Below, in pieces: positions 45,782-59,602 of a stretch of DNA of 64,000 nucleotides; the first letter of the stretch is position 1, and each line of letters begins with the position of its first letter. A program made the position numbers and the translations under genes. Location: assembly GCA_035048495.1 (NCBI GenBank), contig CM068545.1, forward strand, positions 15,521,702-15,585,701, in the 5' to 3' direction. This DNA is from Euptelea pleiosperma. Lineage: Eukaryota > Streptophyta > Magnoliopsida > Ranunculales > Eupteleaceae. Under the pieces are notes generated by a model. That model was not told the DNA's origin. It ran no database searches and was given only the letters and a program-made list of their open reading frames with translations.

Positions 45782-48700
45782 ATGGGTTGCATTTGTGGTA
45801 AGGCTTCTGCTATTGATGATAGTAGGGAGAGTCCGAGAGAGAGGTCGAGTAAAGCGTCATCAGACTTACGTGTGTCTCGAGTGACTTCTTCAAGGAGAGA
45901 AGAAATCTTTCGAGAGAAAGATAGACTGGATGGTAGAGATGGAAGGGTTACATTGATTGAGAAGCAAGGGAATGGTTCGGCTCGGTTGCAGAGTGAGAAT
46001 TTTGAGAGGAAGAGGGAGAAGCCTGAGTATCATGCTGCTCACCATCCGGGGGTTGGCAGCATTCCGAAGGCTACGGAAGGGCAGCAGGTTGCGGCAGGTT
46101 GGCCTGCCTGGCTTGCTGCAGTGGCTGGAGAAGCCATTAGGGGATGGATACCACGTCGTGCAGATTCTTTTGAGAAACTAGATAAAGTACGTTCCTTTCG
46201 TGACCCTGTCATCAGCTTACCTTCTGTTCTATAATTAAATTTCCAACCTGCTTGAAATTTGGCGATAATGTAATGCATTTGTTGTTGGGGGAAATAAGTC
46301 TAGTTAGAAAGCCATCTCTCACTTTGCATTCGTGATTGAAGTTTCAACATTTGGATATTTTGATTGCCATGGGAATTCAGTCCGCAAAAATGGTACTTTG
46401 TGTTAAAACCTTATACTCTATCAGAAAATGTACCACAGGGTAAAATTGCAGAAAGTTTCACACCTATGTGTATACATATTAATTTTTGTTAACAGTCATG
46501 AGTGAAAGTGTCCTGGTGTCTTGAAATTCTACTAGTCCAATAGAATCTGTTTTACTGACTTACTACATTCATTCACTAATAAATAATGGCTAAGAGGCTA
46601 CTTGGTTGTGAAGTCAAAATGGGAGTTAGTTGACCTCAAATTGTGAGTTTTTTTTTAGCTGAATTTTCATGACTAAATCACTAAACTGCATTATTGCGTC
46701 ATTTGTGCATTCTTCTTGTGTTTTTCCACAAAAAACAAACCAGCTGTGCTTGTTTATTTATGCATTCTCTTCTCCTCTATTCTTTTTTGAGAGTTTTATA
46801 ACTGCGTCTATCTAATTATCTAGTTGAGAAGTTTTAAAAGAGGGGAAGTTTCAATACACATTACGTATAAAAAAACAGAGATCTTAATACAAAAGAATGA
46901 ACTTCCACAAATATCAGGTTGTTTTTTGTTATGTGCTGATCCTTGCAGTGGTGAATAAGGTTACAGAGTGGGTTTTTTTGTTACCCATGGCTCTCTGGCA
47001 GGTTCTTGTTGTGTGATGGCATCTCAATTTTGCAGATTGGGCAAGGAACTTACAGTAACGTTTACAGGGCTCGCGATCTTGATCATGGGAAAATTGTTGC
47101 TTTGAAAAAAGTACGGTTTGATAACCTGGAGCCTGAAAGTGTTCGCTTTATGGCAAGGGAAATCCACATTCTGCGTAGGCTTGATCATCCGAATATAATA
47201 AAACTGGAAGGCCTAGTGACATCTCGGATGTCTTGCAGCTTATATCTTGTTTTTGAGTATATGGAGCATGATCTTGCTGGACTTGCTTCGTTCCCTGGCC
47301 TCAAGTTCACGGAACCACAGGTATTCATTCTAAAACAGTTCATGTTGTTCCCTGTAACTGCTGCCTAGTGTGCTTTTTACACTTTTGGGGTACTTTCTAG
47401 GCTCTGATAACCAGATATGGTATGAGTAGAAATTTTACCCTCAGTATTGAAGTGCCAAGTTTAACAGTGTGCCTATGCACTTTGGAGCACAAACTCAAAG
47501 GTTTTACTTTGGTTTTGGCAGGTTAAATGTTACGTGCAGCAACTGCTTCGTGGACTTGATCACTGTCATAGTCGCGGTGTTCTGCATCGTGACATAAAGG
47601 GTTCAAATCTTCTAATTGACAACAGCGGCATCTTGAAGATTGCAGACTTTGGCTTGGCAAGTTTTTTTGATCCTCATCAAACTCAGCCATTGACAAGCCG
47701 TGTTGTGACTCTTTGGTATCGACCGCCAGAGCTTTTACTTGGAGCCACTCAATATGGAATTGCTGTGGATTTGTGGAGTACTGGTTGCATACTTGCAGAA
47801 CTATATGCGGGCAAGCCTATCATGCCTGGAAGAACGGAGGTACCTTGTTTGTGCATCTGATTCCTGCCAAACACCTGAAGTGCTGCTCTTTAGTGTGTGT
47901 TATTAATGGCATGTCGATGGTGCAATGTTCGGATTTTGCCAAAGGAAAAATGTTTGCAATTTTTAAGTCATGACCGTAGATTCCTAATCCTGACGAATTA
48001 TATTTTACTAGAGGGGAAAACTGTAGGAGCTAGAATACTTCCATTAAGTGAGTCCACTCTAGTTCTAATACTCATCATCATTATTGTCATTAATAGTGCC
48101 TTATTACAACTATTTGAGGTTGGCAACATGATCCTGTTCTACCATTCAATTCTATGTAGTGCCATATCATCTACTAAAGTGGTTTCTAACCTTGTCTTAC
48201 TACCTTTATCCACTTCCCTTCCGGCCTTCCTCTTGCACTTTTAGAGCCTTCTAACTGCACCAAAGCGCTAATCTTTCCTTTACGCTAGCTCTAATACTAG
48301 TTGTTACATATAGGCATAGAAAATGGATGGGAGAAAAGTGCATTTAGCCCTTATAATAAGGTTATCAGTGTAGATCTAGTATGGTATAGACCTCCACCAT
48401 GTATTTGGTGAGTCTAGATCTAGTATAGAGTCTATAGACAGCTTTCGTAGATCTAGTATGGTATAGAGTCTATAGACCCTCTCTACCCAGTAGTTGCTGA
48501 GTTTAGTGTAGTATAGGCAGATTTTTTATACAAACATGTTCATTCCCATTGATTTAATGTATAACTACAATCTTGATTTTAGAAATAGATTGTTTTATAT
48601 TTCTAAATAAATTCTGTTATCCTGCAATAAGTATGTTGGCGTATTTATATATTATATCACCTAGAAAGTGTTTTCGCTTATTTTTTGACCTGAATATATG

Positions 48701-51700
48701 GACACCAATATAGTCTCAGGCTCCCAGCTGTTATTTTACTCATCTCATAATTAAAGCCATCCTAGATGGGTGAACTGTCTACTGATCTTTTGTTGGGTAA
48801 TGATGTATTGGGAAGCCCCACAAAATCAATGATAGGGATGGGATTGTCGCTTGTGGTTGGGAGCATAGCTTAGGTCTAGTTACTCATCATCGAAAGCAAT
48901 TTTGCTTAATATTTTCCAAATATATCCACTGAGAGTGGCTGTGTTCTAGAGATAGAGCTGCGTAAGAGTTGAGACTGTTGTATCTTGCTTTTAATATGCT
49001 TAGGACTTTGTCTTGCTTGGTTATCAGCTTTGTTTGCAAACATCCTACTACTCTTCTTCACTTTCCTAGATCAGTGTAGTCAAATCTTCACTTGGCTGAG
49101 ACCCCTATTGCCTGAAATAGGGCTTAGGAGGGCATTGGTCAAAAAAGGCAGCCTAGGAGCAGCAGGTGTTAAAGCTAGGAGAAGATGCATAGCTAAAAAT
49201 GAAAAATCCTTTCTTATTCTAGTTATGCCTTGTCTCTTTTACCTATATTTTTGTACCGATCAATTTTTTTTTGCTTTCCCTCATCTCTTCTTGCTTCACC
49301 AAGAGGGCAAAACGAGCTTTTCTCTTTGGAGTTTTGCGAGCTTCGACAGGGTGTTTTTTTGAGAAGATGATGACTCCTCTTAAGTAGTAGAGGAACAACC
49401 GATTGAACCACTAGTTGATCTTGAGGCAGGAGAGACATTGGAAGAAGAGAACTAAATAGAGGAGGGTGATGACTCCTCTGAGTTTGAGGATGGATGGCAA
49501 TGCATCGGATGAAGTAGATCAATTTAATGACTTTGATGATTGATTGTAGTCATTTGGCATCTGGGAAGTGGGTGGTGGATTATCTTGGGCGACTTTGGCT
49601 TTGTTTGAACACTTGTGTGTTGGTGTTAAATTGTTATAAAGGGTACTAAGTTTTAAAGTATTCTAGTTTTCATATTTGTTTGGAATGCAATACTGTATTG
49701 TCCAGTATTTAGCTTTTCTTTTTCATTTGTACTAATACTTTTGGTATTGTATATGCTTTATTGTTTTTCTTTTGATCCTCTCTGCCATATTATTTGTTGT
49801 ATCTCTTCAATATATATGAAATTAATAAACAAAAAATTGTTACCTAGGCGTTGAACTCTGAAGTATTACATAGACTTCATTGTTATAAGAGTTCTTTCTA
49901 ATGAGATAAATATGATGGTAAGACTTCCTATTTACAAATTAAATTGTCTCCTTTTTGCTTTCCTTTTGTGTAGTATGAGTTATTTTCTTTTTCTCGACAG
50001 CAGCTTTTGTATTAAGTTTATACCTTTCAACCTTATAGGTGGAGCAGTTGCATAAGATTTTCAAACTTTGTGGCTCACCGTCTGAGGATTATTGGAGAAA
50101 GGCAAAATTGCCACATGCAACCATTTTCAAACCCCAACATCCTTATAGACGATGTGTTGCAGAAACATTCAAAGACTTTCCTGCAGCAGCTTTAGGACTT
50201 ACCGATACTCTGCTTTCGATAGATCCCACAGATCGTGGAACTGCAGCTTCTGCTCTCAAGAGTGAGGTAGGTTGTTTTTAAGAAACTGAGTCGTATGAGG
50301 CAAGAATATGTTTGCAGATGACATTTTTCATATGTTTATTAGTGACATTGGCATCTTTTTGAATGCTAACCTTATCTTATTATTTCCTCACTTTTTGGCA
50401 TGCATCTTGAAGTTCTCTTGGACACTTGGTATGCTATTCTTAGTATTTATGTTAAACCTTCCAACACTTTCGAAGTTGTTTTATTGTAAACGTGTTTGGT
50501 TGAATCTATCAATTATTATATCAAGTAATGTGGGAGCTATACTGATAAGAGGTAAAAAAAACTTCCATGAATCTTTGGTGATACTTGTGGAAGCAATGAA
50601 AACTTTCACTGTCACTCTTTTACATTTTCTTATTTTTCATCTCATGTGTTATCTATTTCTTCTTCATTGTTTCATGCTTTTAATTTATGGGTAAGGCTTT
50701 GGGAACACAGTGTAGAGGTGAAATTGATAAAGCAGGAGCCAGGAGATTTATCATTTCTAACGGAAAAATCTGTGTCATATTGGTTTCTTCTTATCTTTGT
50801 GTAAATCGATAGCGTTAGGTTGGTGCGAATATAACTGGGTTTCAGGTAAGCTTCACAGGATTATTGGGGTTACCACTCACTTGTTAACATTAAAAACAAA
50901 GATACGAGGAATATATTCTTGAGGGATCTTCACGAGACACGGGTTGACTTCTCTTGGCTGAAGGAAAAGCTACGGCTAGACTATTGGAAGTCCAGTGATG
51001 CATAGAGATCTTTTCAAAATTTTCTTTTTGATAATTAAAATTAGTAAAAGCAATGTAAGTACAAAGATCAGGGAATTGAGTTCACCATATACATGGAAGA
51101 GCCAATAAAGTTGCTTGTAGCTAAATATTGGCGAGATTGTTATAATAAAGAATCTCTTAGACAGTAAAAACATGATCATAAAATAAAAATCTTGTTCTTC
51201 TGCATTTCTGAAAGCCTAGGAGATGACGTTGGAGACATCCTCATCTACTACTGATAAGATAAGAATCGTGTTTTGCTGCCTTTATTGAAGTCATGAAATG
51301 ACATTTGAGGAATCACCTTCCATTAAGAATGGATCTGTGAAGTAAGGCCAACAGATCTGTTGGATGTCGTTTTTTCTCTTTGATCCATAATGGGTATTGT
51401 ATCTTTTTTATCAATTAGCTCGCTACAGGGAAGAAACATGCATCAACTTGAGTTGATCCTCAAAGTCAAGATCTCCAATTTTTTTTTTTTGCAAAAGATA
51501 CACTGTTAAACTCCTTGAGAATGATATCCCAATGAAATTTAGTAGCCTACATCTTTTTGAGCATCGTGTCTTTAGGTCCATATTTATCTTTGAAGATGCA
51601 CTTTTTCCTTTCTTTTTAAATGCACCAGCATGATCCAAATGGGATCATCGTCCAAAGTATCTTTTTTTGGATAAAAGATAAAATACTAAGGAAGAAGCCT

Positions 51701-54700
51701 CAGTGAGAGAATTGATTGATCAGAAAATTTGGATAGTCCGATTGGTATGATTTTGGGGATATGGCCAATCCAAGACTCGGCCCATAGATTTTGTGATGTG
51801 AATTGACAAGAGCGTGCATGGATTGGATTTGGCATATGCAGACCATACCATTTACTGGGTAGTGTGAGACTCACTTGATTCTTCCTCAACTGAAAAAGAT
51901 GACACAACATGTAATATAAAGATTTAATAAGAATATGATTCATCCCAAAAGTCAGTAAGAGAGGGTAATGGTTGATGAATGTTAGTTCCTAGATGGTAAA
52001 GAACTCAATTGATACTTGTCTCTGATCTTCTAAGATTCATTGGCAATGATGTGCAAAACAGCAGAAAAAAGGGACTTTTGGAGTGAAGGAACAGCAAGGT
52101 TAGATGTTCTGGTATGTTTCAAAATGCCAAAATGGAAGTTTTACGATGAACACTACAAACTTGGGAGGTTTAAACAGCCATACTGCTACATATTATTTGG
52201 TCAGATTGAATGCGAATATTGGTTTTTTTAAATTATTGAATACCTACAAGGCTACAAACAGTAGATGATCAATGTAATCTCATTAAACAGGAAATGAATC
52301 AGGTAAGAGGTGTTTGCTAATGTAAATAATTTAAAGGTGGACCTTTTCCCCTAACACGTCTGAATCGAATTGCATATTCTGATTGTATGTGCAACATTTT
52401 TATCTCATTCTTTGATATGTAACATGTCTGAATCGAATTGAAACAAATAAGTTATTCATTGTACTATCTCAGAGTGCAAATGGATTAGTGCGACTACTTT
52501 GCATTGTTTAGAATTTCTGCTTACTTTGACGACCACCTCCTATGGATTTGAATTTGATTAGTTTCATTAGATGGTCCAGGTGGATTTGTTCCGACCAGGG
52601 TTTAGAATCACTTTTTTGATGAAATATAACTGGCTTAATTTTGAAAAATTCCCAATTCATATATAAGCTAGGTATTTGGTTGATAGATTGGAAATACATG
52701 GAGTGGGGAAAAATGATATGTTTGAAGTGGGTACTGAACAGTGTCCTCTCTCGTCTTCTAATTTCTGCCTTCCATTAACCTGTATGAAGAAACTGCACTT
52801 TCAGGTCTTTTCATCAGATTTCTCTAGTCGATGTTCCAAATTTGTAAATTTTATGAATATTAATTGGCTAGTTAATGAAGTTATGGCATTGGATTTGATT
52901 ATTATTTCTCTTCCACTATCATTCTTTTCATGGGAGTAATCATTTTATCATTGTCTTTGCTAGCCATGCTGGCACTTTTATTGTTGCTCAACCATTGTTT
53001 CTTCCCATTTTCTTTCGTGGACAACTTGTTTGATTCTCCTATGCATGGGTTTTGGGGAGGGAATTATTTTGTTCAAATGTTTTGATTTTTCTTTTTCCTT
53101 TTTTGTTGATCAATTTTTTATTGTTTGCAGTTCTTTACAACAAAACCACTTGCTTGTGATCCTTCTAGCCTGCCAAAATATCCTCCAAGCAAAGAGTTCG
53201 ATGCAAAAGTACGGGATGAAGAAGCTAGAAGGTGCAAGTAACCTACTCTTCATTTGCACAATAAAGATCAACATAGAAACAAAGTCCCTTTTGTGGAAAT
53301 TAGTTATCGCAATTTCTAATATCGTATCATTCTGCTGTAAAAAGTCTTTTGTACTTATAGACTATATCTAATTTGAGGCATAAACAAGAAAGTGAAATTT
53401 GTGAAGGTTGGAAAATGGCCGTTTTTAGATCATATTATTGTAGTATCACTGTCAGCACCTGTAACAAGACCTTGTTTGGCCTAGCTGGTGATATATATTT
53501 TGGTTAATTTTGAATAAAACAAGGATAAAACAGTCATTTCTTCTCTGTTGGTTCGGGCCAGATAAAATACTGCCAACAGGTGGGATATGGTCGCTGTGAT
53601 AAATATGTTACGTGGACAGCACTAGAAGTTTACTAGCCGAGTATGTCCGCACTAGGGATATTTGTTGCTTATTAGGTTCAATAGTCTAGATTTAAGTAAA
53701 TGAATTTGTCGGGTTTAACACTACAATGAATTATAATGAAAATTGGCAAAGAACTTCGCTCCAATGCACAGCTATTTCATTCTCTCACACTCCAAGGAGT
53801 GCCAATGAGAAGGCAATATTACTTGCTGAGAGCTGTGTACATGAACAATATATTACTTAGGAAACTTTCTTCCCTAATTGTATGTTCTTTCTACTTTCAA
53901 TGAGGTAAGAAAAAATTAGAACCATGCTGCATTCTTTTTTTGTGGTCTTATTTCATTTATAACTTCGAATAATATGTTGCTTTATTGTACTCATCTTCCT
54001 TTAATATAATTCACCTTATCAAAAAAAAGAACTTCAAATAGTATCCCTTCTTAAAGCTCATGAGCTTATAACCTACTTTATTAAAGTCATCCTACTAATA
54101 TCCTTCACATTGTTGATACTAACAGAATAGGGGCACCAGGAGTCAAGGGACAGAGGTTTGACCTAGAAAGGAAAGGACCAAGGGAATCCCGGGCAATTCC
54201 GGCACCTGATGCGAATGCCGAGTTAGTATTGTCAATGCAGGTAACAATCTGACAGGATAATTTATGTTGGGCTAAGTTTCTCTTTTATATTTTGTCTTTT
54301 TTCTATGATCTTTTTTGTGTTTATTGGTGTGCAATTAGTGAAGATAAATTTGGTTGATACTGATTTGGTAATTGGGCTTAGCTTCTTAGGTCTCATCTTC
54401 CATTTCATTGTTGCTTTTTTCCTTTTGGGTGGGGGATATTAAAATCTTGAGTTCATCAAGTGACTCTAACCTACATCATACAATACTACTATTGAAGAAG
54501 AACGAAAAACAAAAAGAGAACAAGAAATCCCGGTGTCTGTGCGTGTAGACACATGTAAAAGCACACACAGTTGGTGAACATAGTGACTTATCTTCACGTG
54601 TATTTTAATAAGTTACCAGTGGGGCTATGATGTGGGTGTCTGTTTATGTGTTTGGATATAAATATTGCACACATAAATTTGTGTATGTGAATATGTGTAT

Positions 54701-57700
54701 TGTAAATATGTAATACTATTACACAAGAATGATCTCCTCAGTCAAGTTGTGTACCATAGATGTGGCATGGCCGCATGGGCCTCACTTGTTAGTGACTGGT
54801 CCAAAATTCAGCCCAGTGGGATGACCTAGACAAGCTAAAGTTTGATCATGCCTTCAGCATTCTCCAATCAAAGGGCTGGAAGGAATTCAAAATCTCGGAT
54901 GGTAATGAAAATCTTTTACTTCATCTCTAGCTTCAATGAGGAAAACAACAAAAGCAAATAAAAAGAGAATTGGTTACTCTCTGGATGTCATTATTTTCTA
55001 GTTGTTGAGACAGGATTGCTGTAGTTCTAATCAGTTTTATCTGATTCTTAGACCGTTTATTGTGGCTAACAGTCGAACATGGTTACATCTTGTTCCTTCT
55101 ATTTCATTTCTTTTACCATCATCCCTCGGCACACCCATAATGATGATATTTTTCCAGCCTTACAAGGGTTGTTCGATAGATGCACACAGGCAAATTTCTA
55201 CCTTCATGAGTTTTAAGCTGCTGTTATCTTAAAAAAATTGGTCCGAATATTATGGAAGGGCTTTAAACAGGGGAAGATCATACACAGATAATCTATTTAC
55301 AGGATGGAAGAACATGTGCTTTCTTGTTTCTCGGGTTTTTATCTGTTTATGGTTATCTCATGTTTTTTACTTGGTGATCTTTTTGTACAAGTCACTCGAT
55401 CCTTTTCTTTAGTTTTCTTAGTGGAATTTGTTGCCATCTTTATGTTTTCATTTTATCATTGTTCATTATTTCTCGTCTGATTACAGAAAAGACAAGGTCA
55501 GTCCAACTCTAAGAGTCGAAGTGAGAAGTTCAATCCTCATCAGGAGGAAGTTGCTTCTGGATTTCCAATTGATCCACCTAGACAATCACAAGCTGTAGAA
55601 GAAACAAGCAAAGGTCCCCAGGGGCATTTTCATAAGAGAGCTTCACATTCAGGGCCATTGGTAGCTTCACATTCAGGGCCATTGGTTCACCGGACTGCAT
55701 GGGCTAAGGCTGGGAAAAACCAGGATGATGCTCCAAAGATTTCAATTGGGGCTGACCTATCAGCCTTGTCTGGCTTAGTAGCAGCAAGGAGTTTGTTATC
55801 TGACAATCGCAGAGAAAGGTCTGGTCCTTCACAACCAGAAGCGACTAACTTAAGTGGCAGGTTTCCGGGGACATCCGACGAGGATTCAGAATCCACTAGA
55901 AAGCTGGATCACAAGTATCATGCACAGGGTCTTCCAGGTTCTCATCAGAAAGAAGATGGAAGGAACAGAAACAAGGACCAATTTCTGGTAAGTACTAGAA
56001 TCACAATGAATCTCTATTACAAGTTTTTCTCATCAAACTTTGTTAGAAATTGATCATGTTTGCAAATAAGAGAGATCTTTAGAAATGTCAAAGGATCTGT
56101 AATGATCAATGACTTGATTGTGTTAATTTAGTTGCTAGGATTTTGACCTCCTAGCGCACACCTACTTGTGAGGGTACGCATGCGTTAAATGCAGGCATGC
56201 ATTTATGCAGCCCAGTGTGCATCATGGAGCCACATCATGTTTCCTGGATGCATCTTAAGCTGCTTAATATATGGAAAGTCCTTACTCAAGCATGACTTGG
56301 GTGCACGACTTGCCAATTGTAAGATATACTGATTTGTAACTTATATCCATGGTTGAAAACATCGATAATTATAGCTATACATTGTATGTTATTTATCATA
56401 TTTTGAGCCCAATGATTTGATAATAAGATAGTATTCAAATTACCTGTTGAATTGCAATATATCATAAATGATCAGTACCGTATTGTAACATCGTACGATA
56501 TGTTACAATACAAGCTGATACATTGTGATACTTAGAAACTAAACCTTGTTTTTCAGCTCATTTTACTTTGATTTTCACTATTTTCTGCTTATCTTGTCTC
56601 AAACAGCCTACCCTTCAGATCCATAAAAAATGACTCAATATAGAATTGAAATCTCCTTTGACCAAAATGATGAACATGCCTGCAATTTACCGATAAAAAA
56701 TAGTTTTTGGGCTCAACTTTCCCCCAAATTATATCTACTTTCTTACATTTCGATTTGATTTTTTCTTTTATTTTCAAACCGTGTTTATTATTTTATCAGG
56801 TTTGTATTTACTTATGCTTATCTATGCATTAAATACAGTTTAGTACAATGCATATTCGTCTTAGTGTAGCTTAGTAGAAAATGTGGTTCTTTTTAAGTAA
56901 TTTTGTTGTAAAGCTAGTATTATTACTCTTCTAGTATGTGTAGTTGTGAGTGCCAAAAATATCAATTTCCATCAGACTGTGTACACATGTCCCTCTTGAG
57001 ATGTATCCCTGATTCCCTAGGTAACTCCAACCACCCATTGACTTCTAATCTGACCTTTAGATCAAAGAAGAGTATGATACAATGGTATACACTGGAACCT
57101 TGGAGTCTATTTAGAAGAGTCCAAGTTTGGTAAGGATCTTGGTCCTTATCTTTTACCTTGAGAGAATTTCTGATTGAGGAATTCTGTACTTTTTTAGAAT
57201 TCTATTATGAGTAGGATGTTTTTGTAGTTGAGACCCCCCCTCCATTGGTCACTATGATCCGTGGGCGTAGTCCCGAAAAAAAATGTGTTATTATTTTTAT
57301 CTCTGTTTATCTTGTATCGAGTGTGGCGTATGAATCTCGAGGCAATGACAGTTAAGCTTGGATTTCTGCGCCTACATTTTGGCGTCGTGTGTGGATATCT
57401 ATGACAAGTATGTGTGTTTCCTTCCCTAAATCTCATCCCTGTTAGGAAATGTGCCTATTCCGGCAACAACCATCTCATCTTAGCGGACAATTATCTCTTC
57501 TCGGCTAGGACCATGTTCCTATTCTGGTTGACAATCATCTCATCTCGTCTACGACCATGTGCTTATTCTAGAAGACAACCATCTCATCCCGGCTAGGACC
57601 ATGTGCCCATTCGGACTAACAACCTCTCATTTGGCGGAAAAACATCTCATCCTGACGGATAGCCATCTCATCTTAGCTGGGGCCTTGCACCTATTCCAGT

Positions 57701-59546
57701 GGAGAACCATCGCATCCTGATGATATCTCATCTCGGTTGGGACCGTCCTCCATTTCGGTGAACAACCATCTCATCTTGATTGAGATCGTGTACCTGTTCT
57801 GGTGTTCAATTATTTCATCTCGGACCCTACTATATGATTATCCATCTTGTACTATGACGATTTTAAAAGAACTCGGTGCTCGGACTTTTTCACATTGTCC
57901 AGCCGATGGTGCCATATTCAAGGGAAAAAGAGCCAAAAGAGTATACTCCCAAACCCGAGCAACATCTCGGTCCTCTTATAAATTGTCCAATTGATGGAGC
58001 CATACTCATAGGCAAGATGGGCCAGTAAAATCCGAGCAATAGCTCGGTCCCCTCATAATTGCCTGGCTAAAGTTGTTGCCACATAGACAAGGACCAAAAG
58101 AGCAAGCTCGGCTAAACCCGTGCGACGACCATCTTGGATGAGGAAGAAGATAACTTATATTTAGTTTTGTTTTTCTTGCTTGATGTGTACTTGGGCCCAC
58201 CATTGGAGCCTACAATATATATTATTTTTTGATAAGTATTGGAGCCTACCATATAGAGGCCTATAAGGCTTACGGCTGACCTTAAGGACCATGCTATGAG
58301 CTTGGTCCATACCACATTGGACCACTTGATCCGAGCTTAGCTCGGGGGGCTCAATCCCTGCATTTGTGGGTTCAATTTATATTTTTTTGGTCAATTTGCT
58401 CTATGGGCTCAACCTTACCATTGCAGACTGAGGGCTTCCTAAATGATCATGTAACAATGCATCTAGCATGGTCTTATCACGTGACATTATCTTTCCGATA
58501 AGGCAGTGTTGCTTTTTAGACAGTTCGATAAATTATCATAGCTGCTAAACGCCCTTAGGTTGACAACCACTTGCAAGGAAATAGCTCCTAAATCGACCTG
58601 TCCACACAGACTAGTCTTTGATCAAATACTGCTCGCATGGAAAAATCCCTTGATCAGCCCACTTTTTTTTTGTAAAATCACGTCCAACAGCTCAATCATT
58701 TGCAACCAACTATAATTTCTTCGAATGGTGGAATAGCTCTAGCCTTCTTAGCAGCGGATTCCACCTATCTCCAGCGGATTCTACCTTTGAGAGGGGGCTA
58801 TGTGAGTGACAAAAATATCACACTACATATAATGAATCGTATTTTCAAGGTAAGTATGACCATACTGTTGAGTCTTGATCTGACCTTCAGATCAGGAAGA
58901 CTGATAAAACGGTGTTACACTGGATCATAGCCGTAGAGTTTATTTGAAGACTAAGTTTGACAAGGATCTTGGTCCATATCTCGCAGCTTGAGAGAATGCC
59001 TGATTGAGGGGTTTGTTACTTCTTTAGAATTATTTTATTAGTAGGATATTTTGTAAATATCTTTAAATAAAGATCCCCGTAGCTTGTATGGGGAGACGAA
59101 AATGTACAATAAGAAGATTATGGTGTATTGATCACAATGACTAACAGACAGTCGCCGGTATCCAGCGAAAACCATGTAAAAAATCTCTGTTATATTTCTC
59201 TCTTTCTATATTGTATCATGTGGTACACGAATCCCTAGGCAATGACGACTAAGCTCGGATTTTTGTGTCCACAGTAGTGTAAGTGCTTCAACATTATATT
59301 TTTCAGTTAGGCATGAAACACAGTTTAGAGTAATGTGGATGTGTATCAAAGATTTTTTCAGCTTACCGATGATGCGTACTATGATAATAACAATACTGAT
59401 TTTTAAACTTTGCCTCTTATCTTCCATTTAGTTTACTGAATTTTAAGGCTTTCTGATTTCCCTTTGATCCTTTTCAACTATATATATATATGGTCAGGTT
59501 ATTTTTAAAGGCCAATTGACATGCTTATGTATGGCCCACAAGGAGA

Positions 59547-59602
<56 letters not shown>

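Noticed and set aside
57414..57994. gag-like protein in the LTR element
   Set aside because: Frames over the 'catctcat' array are short and interrupted, and show no zinc knuckle or capsid pattern.
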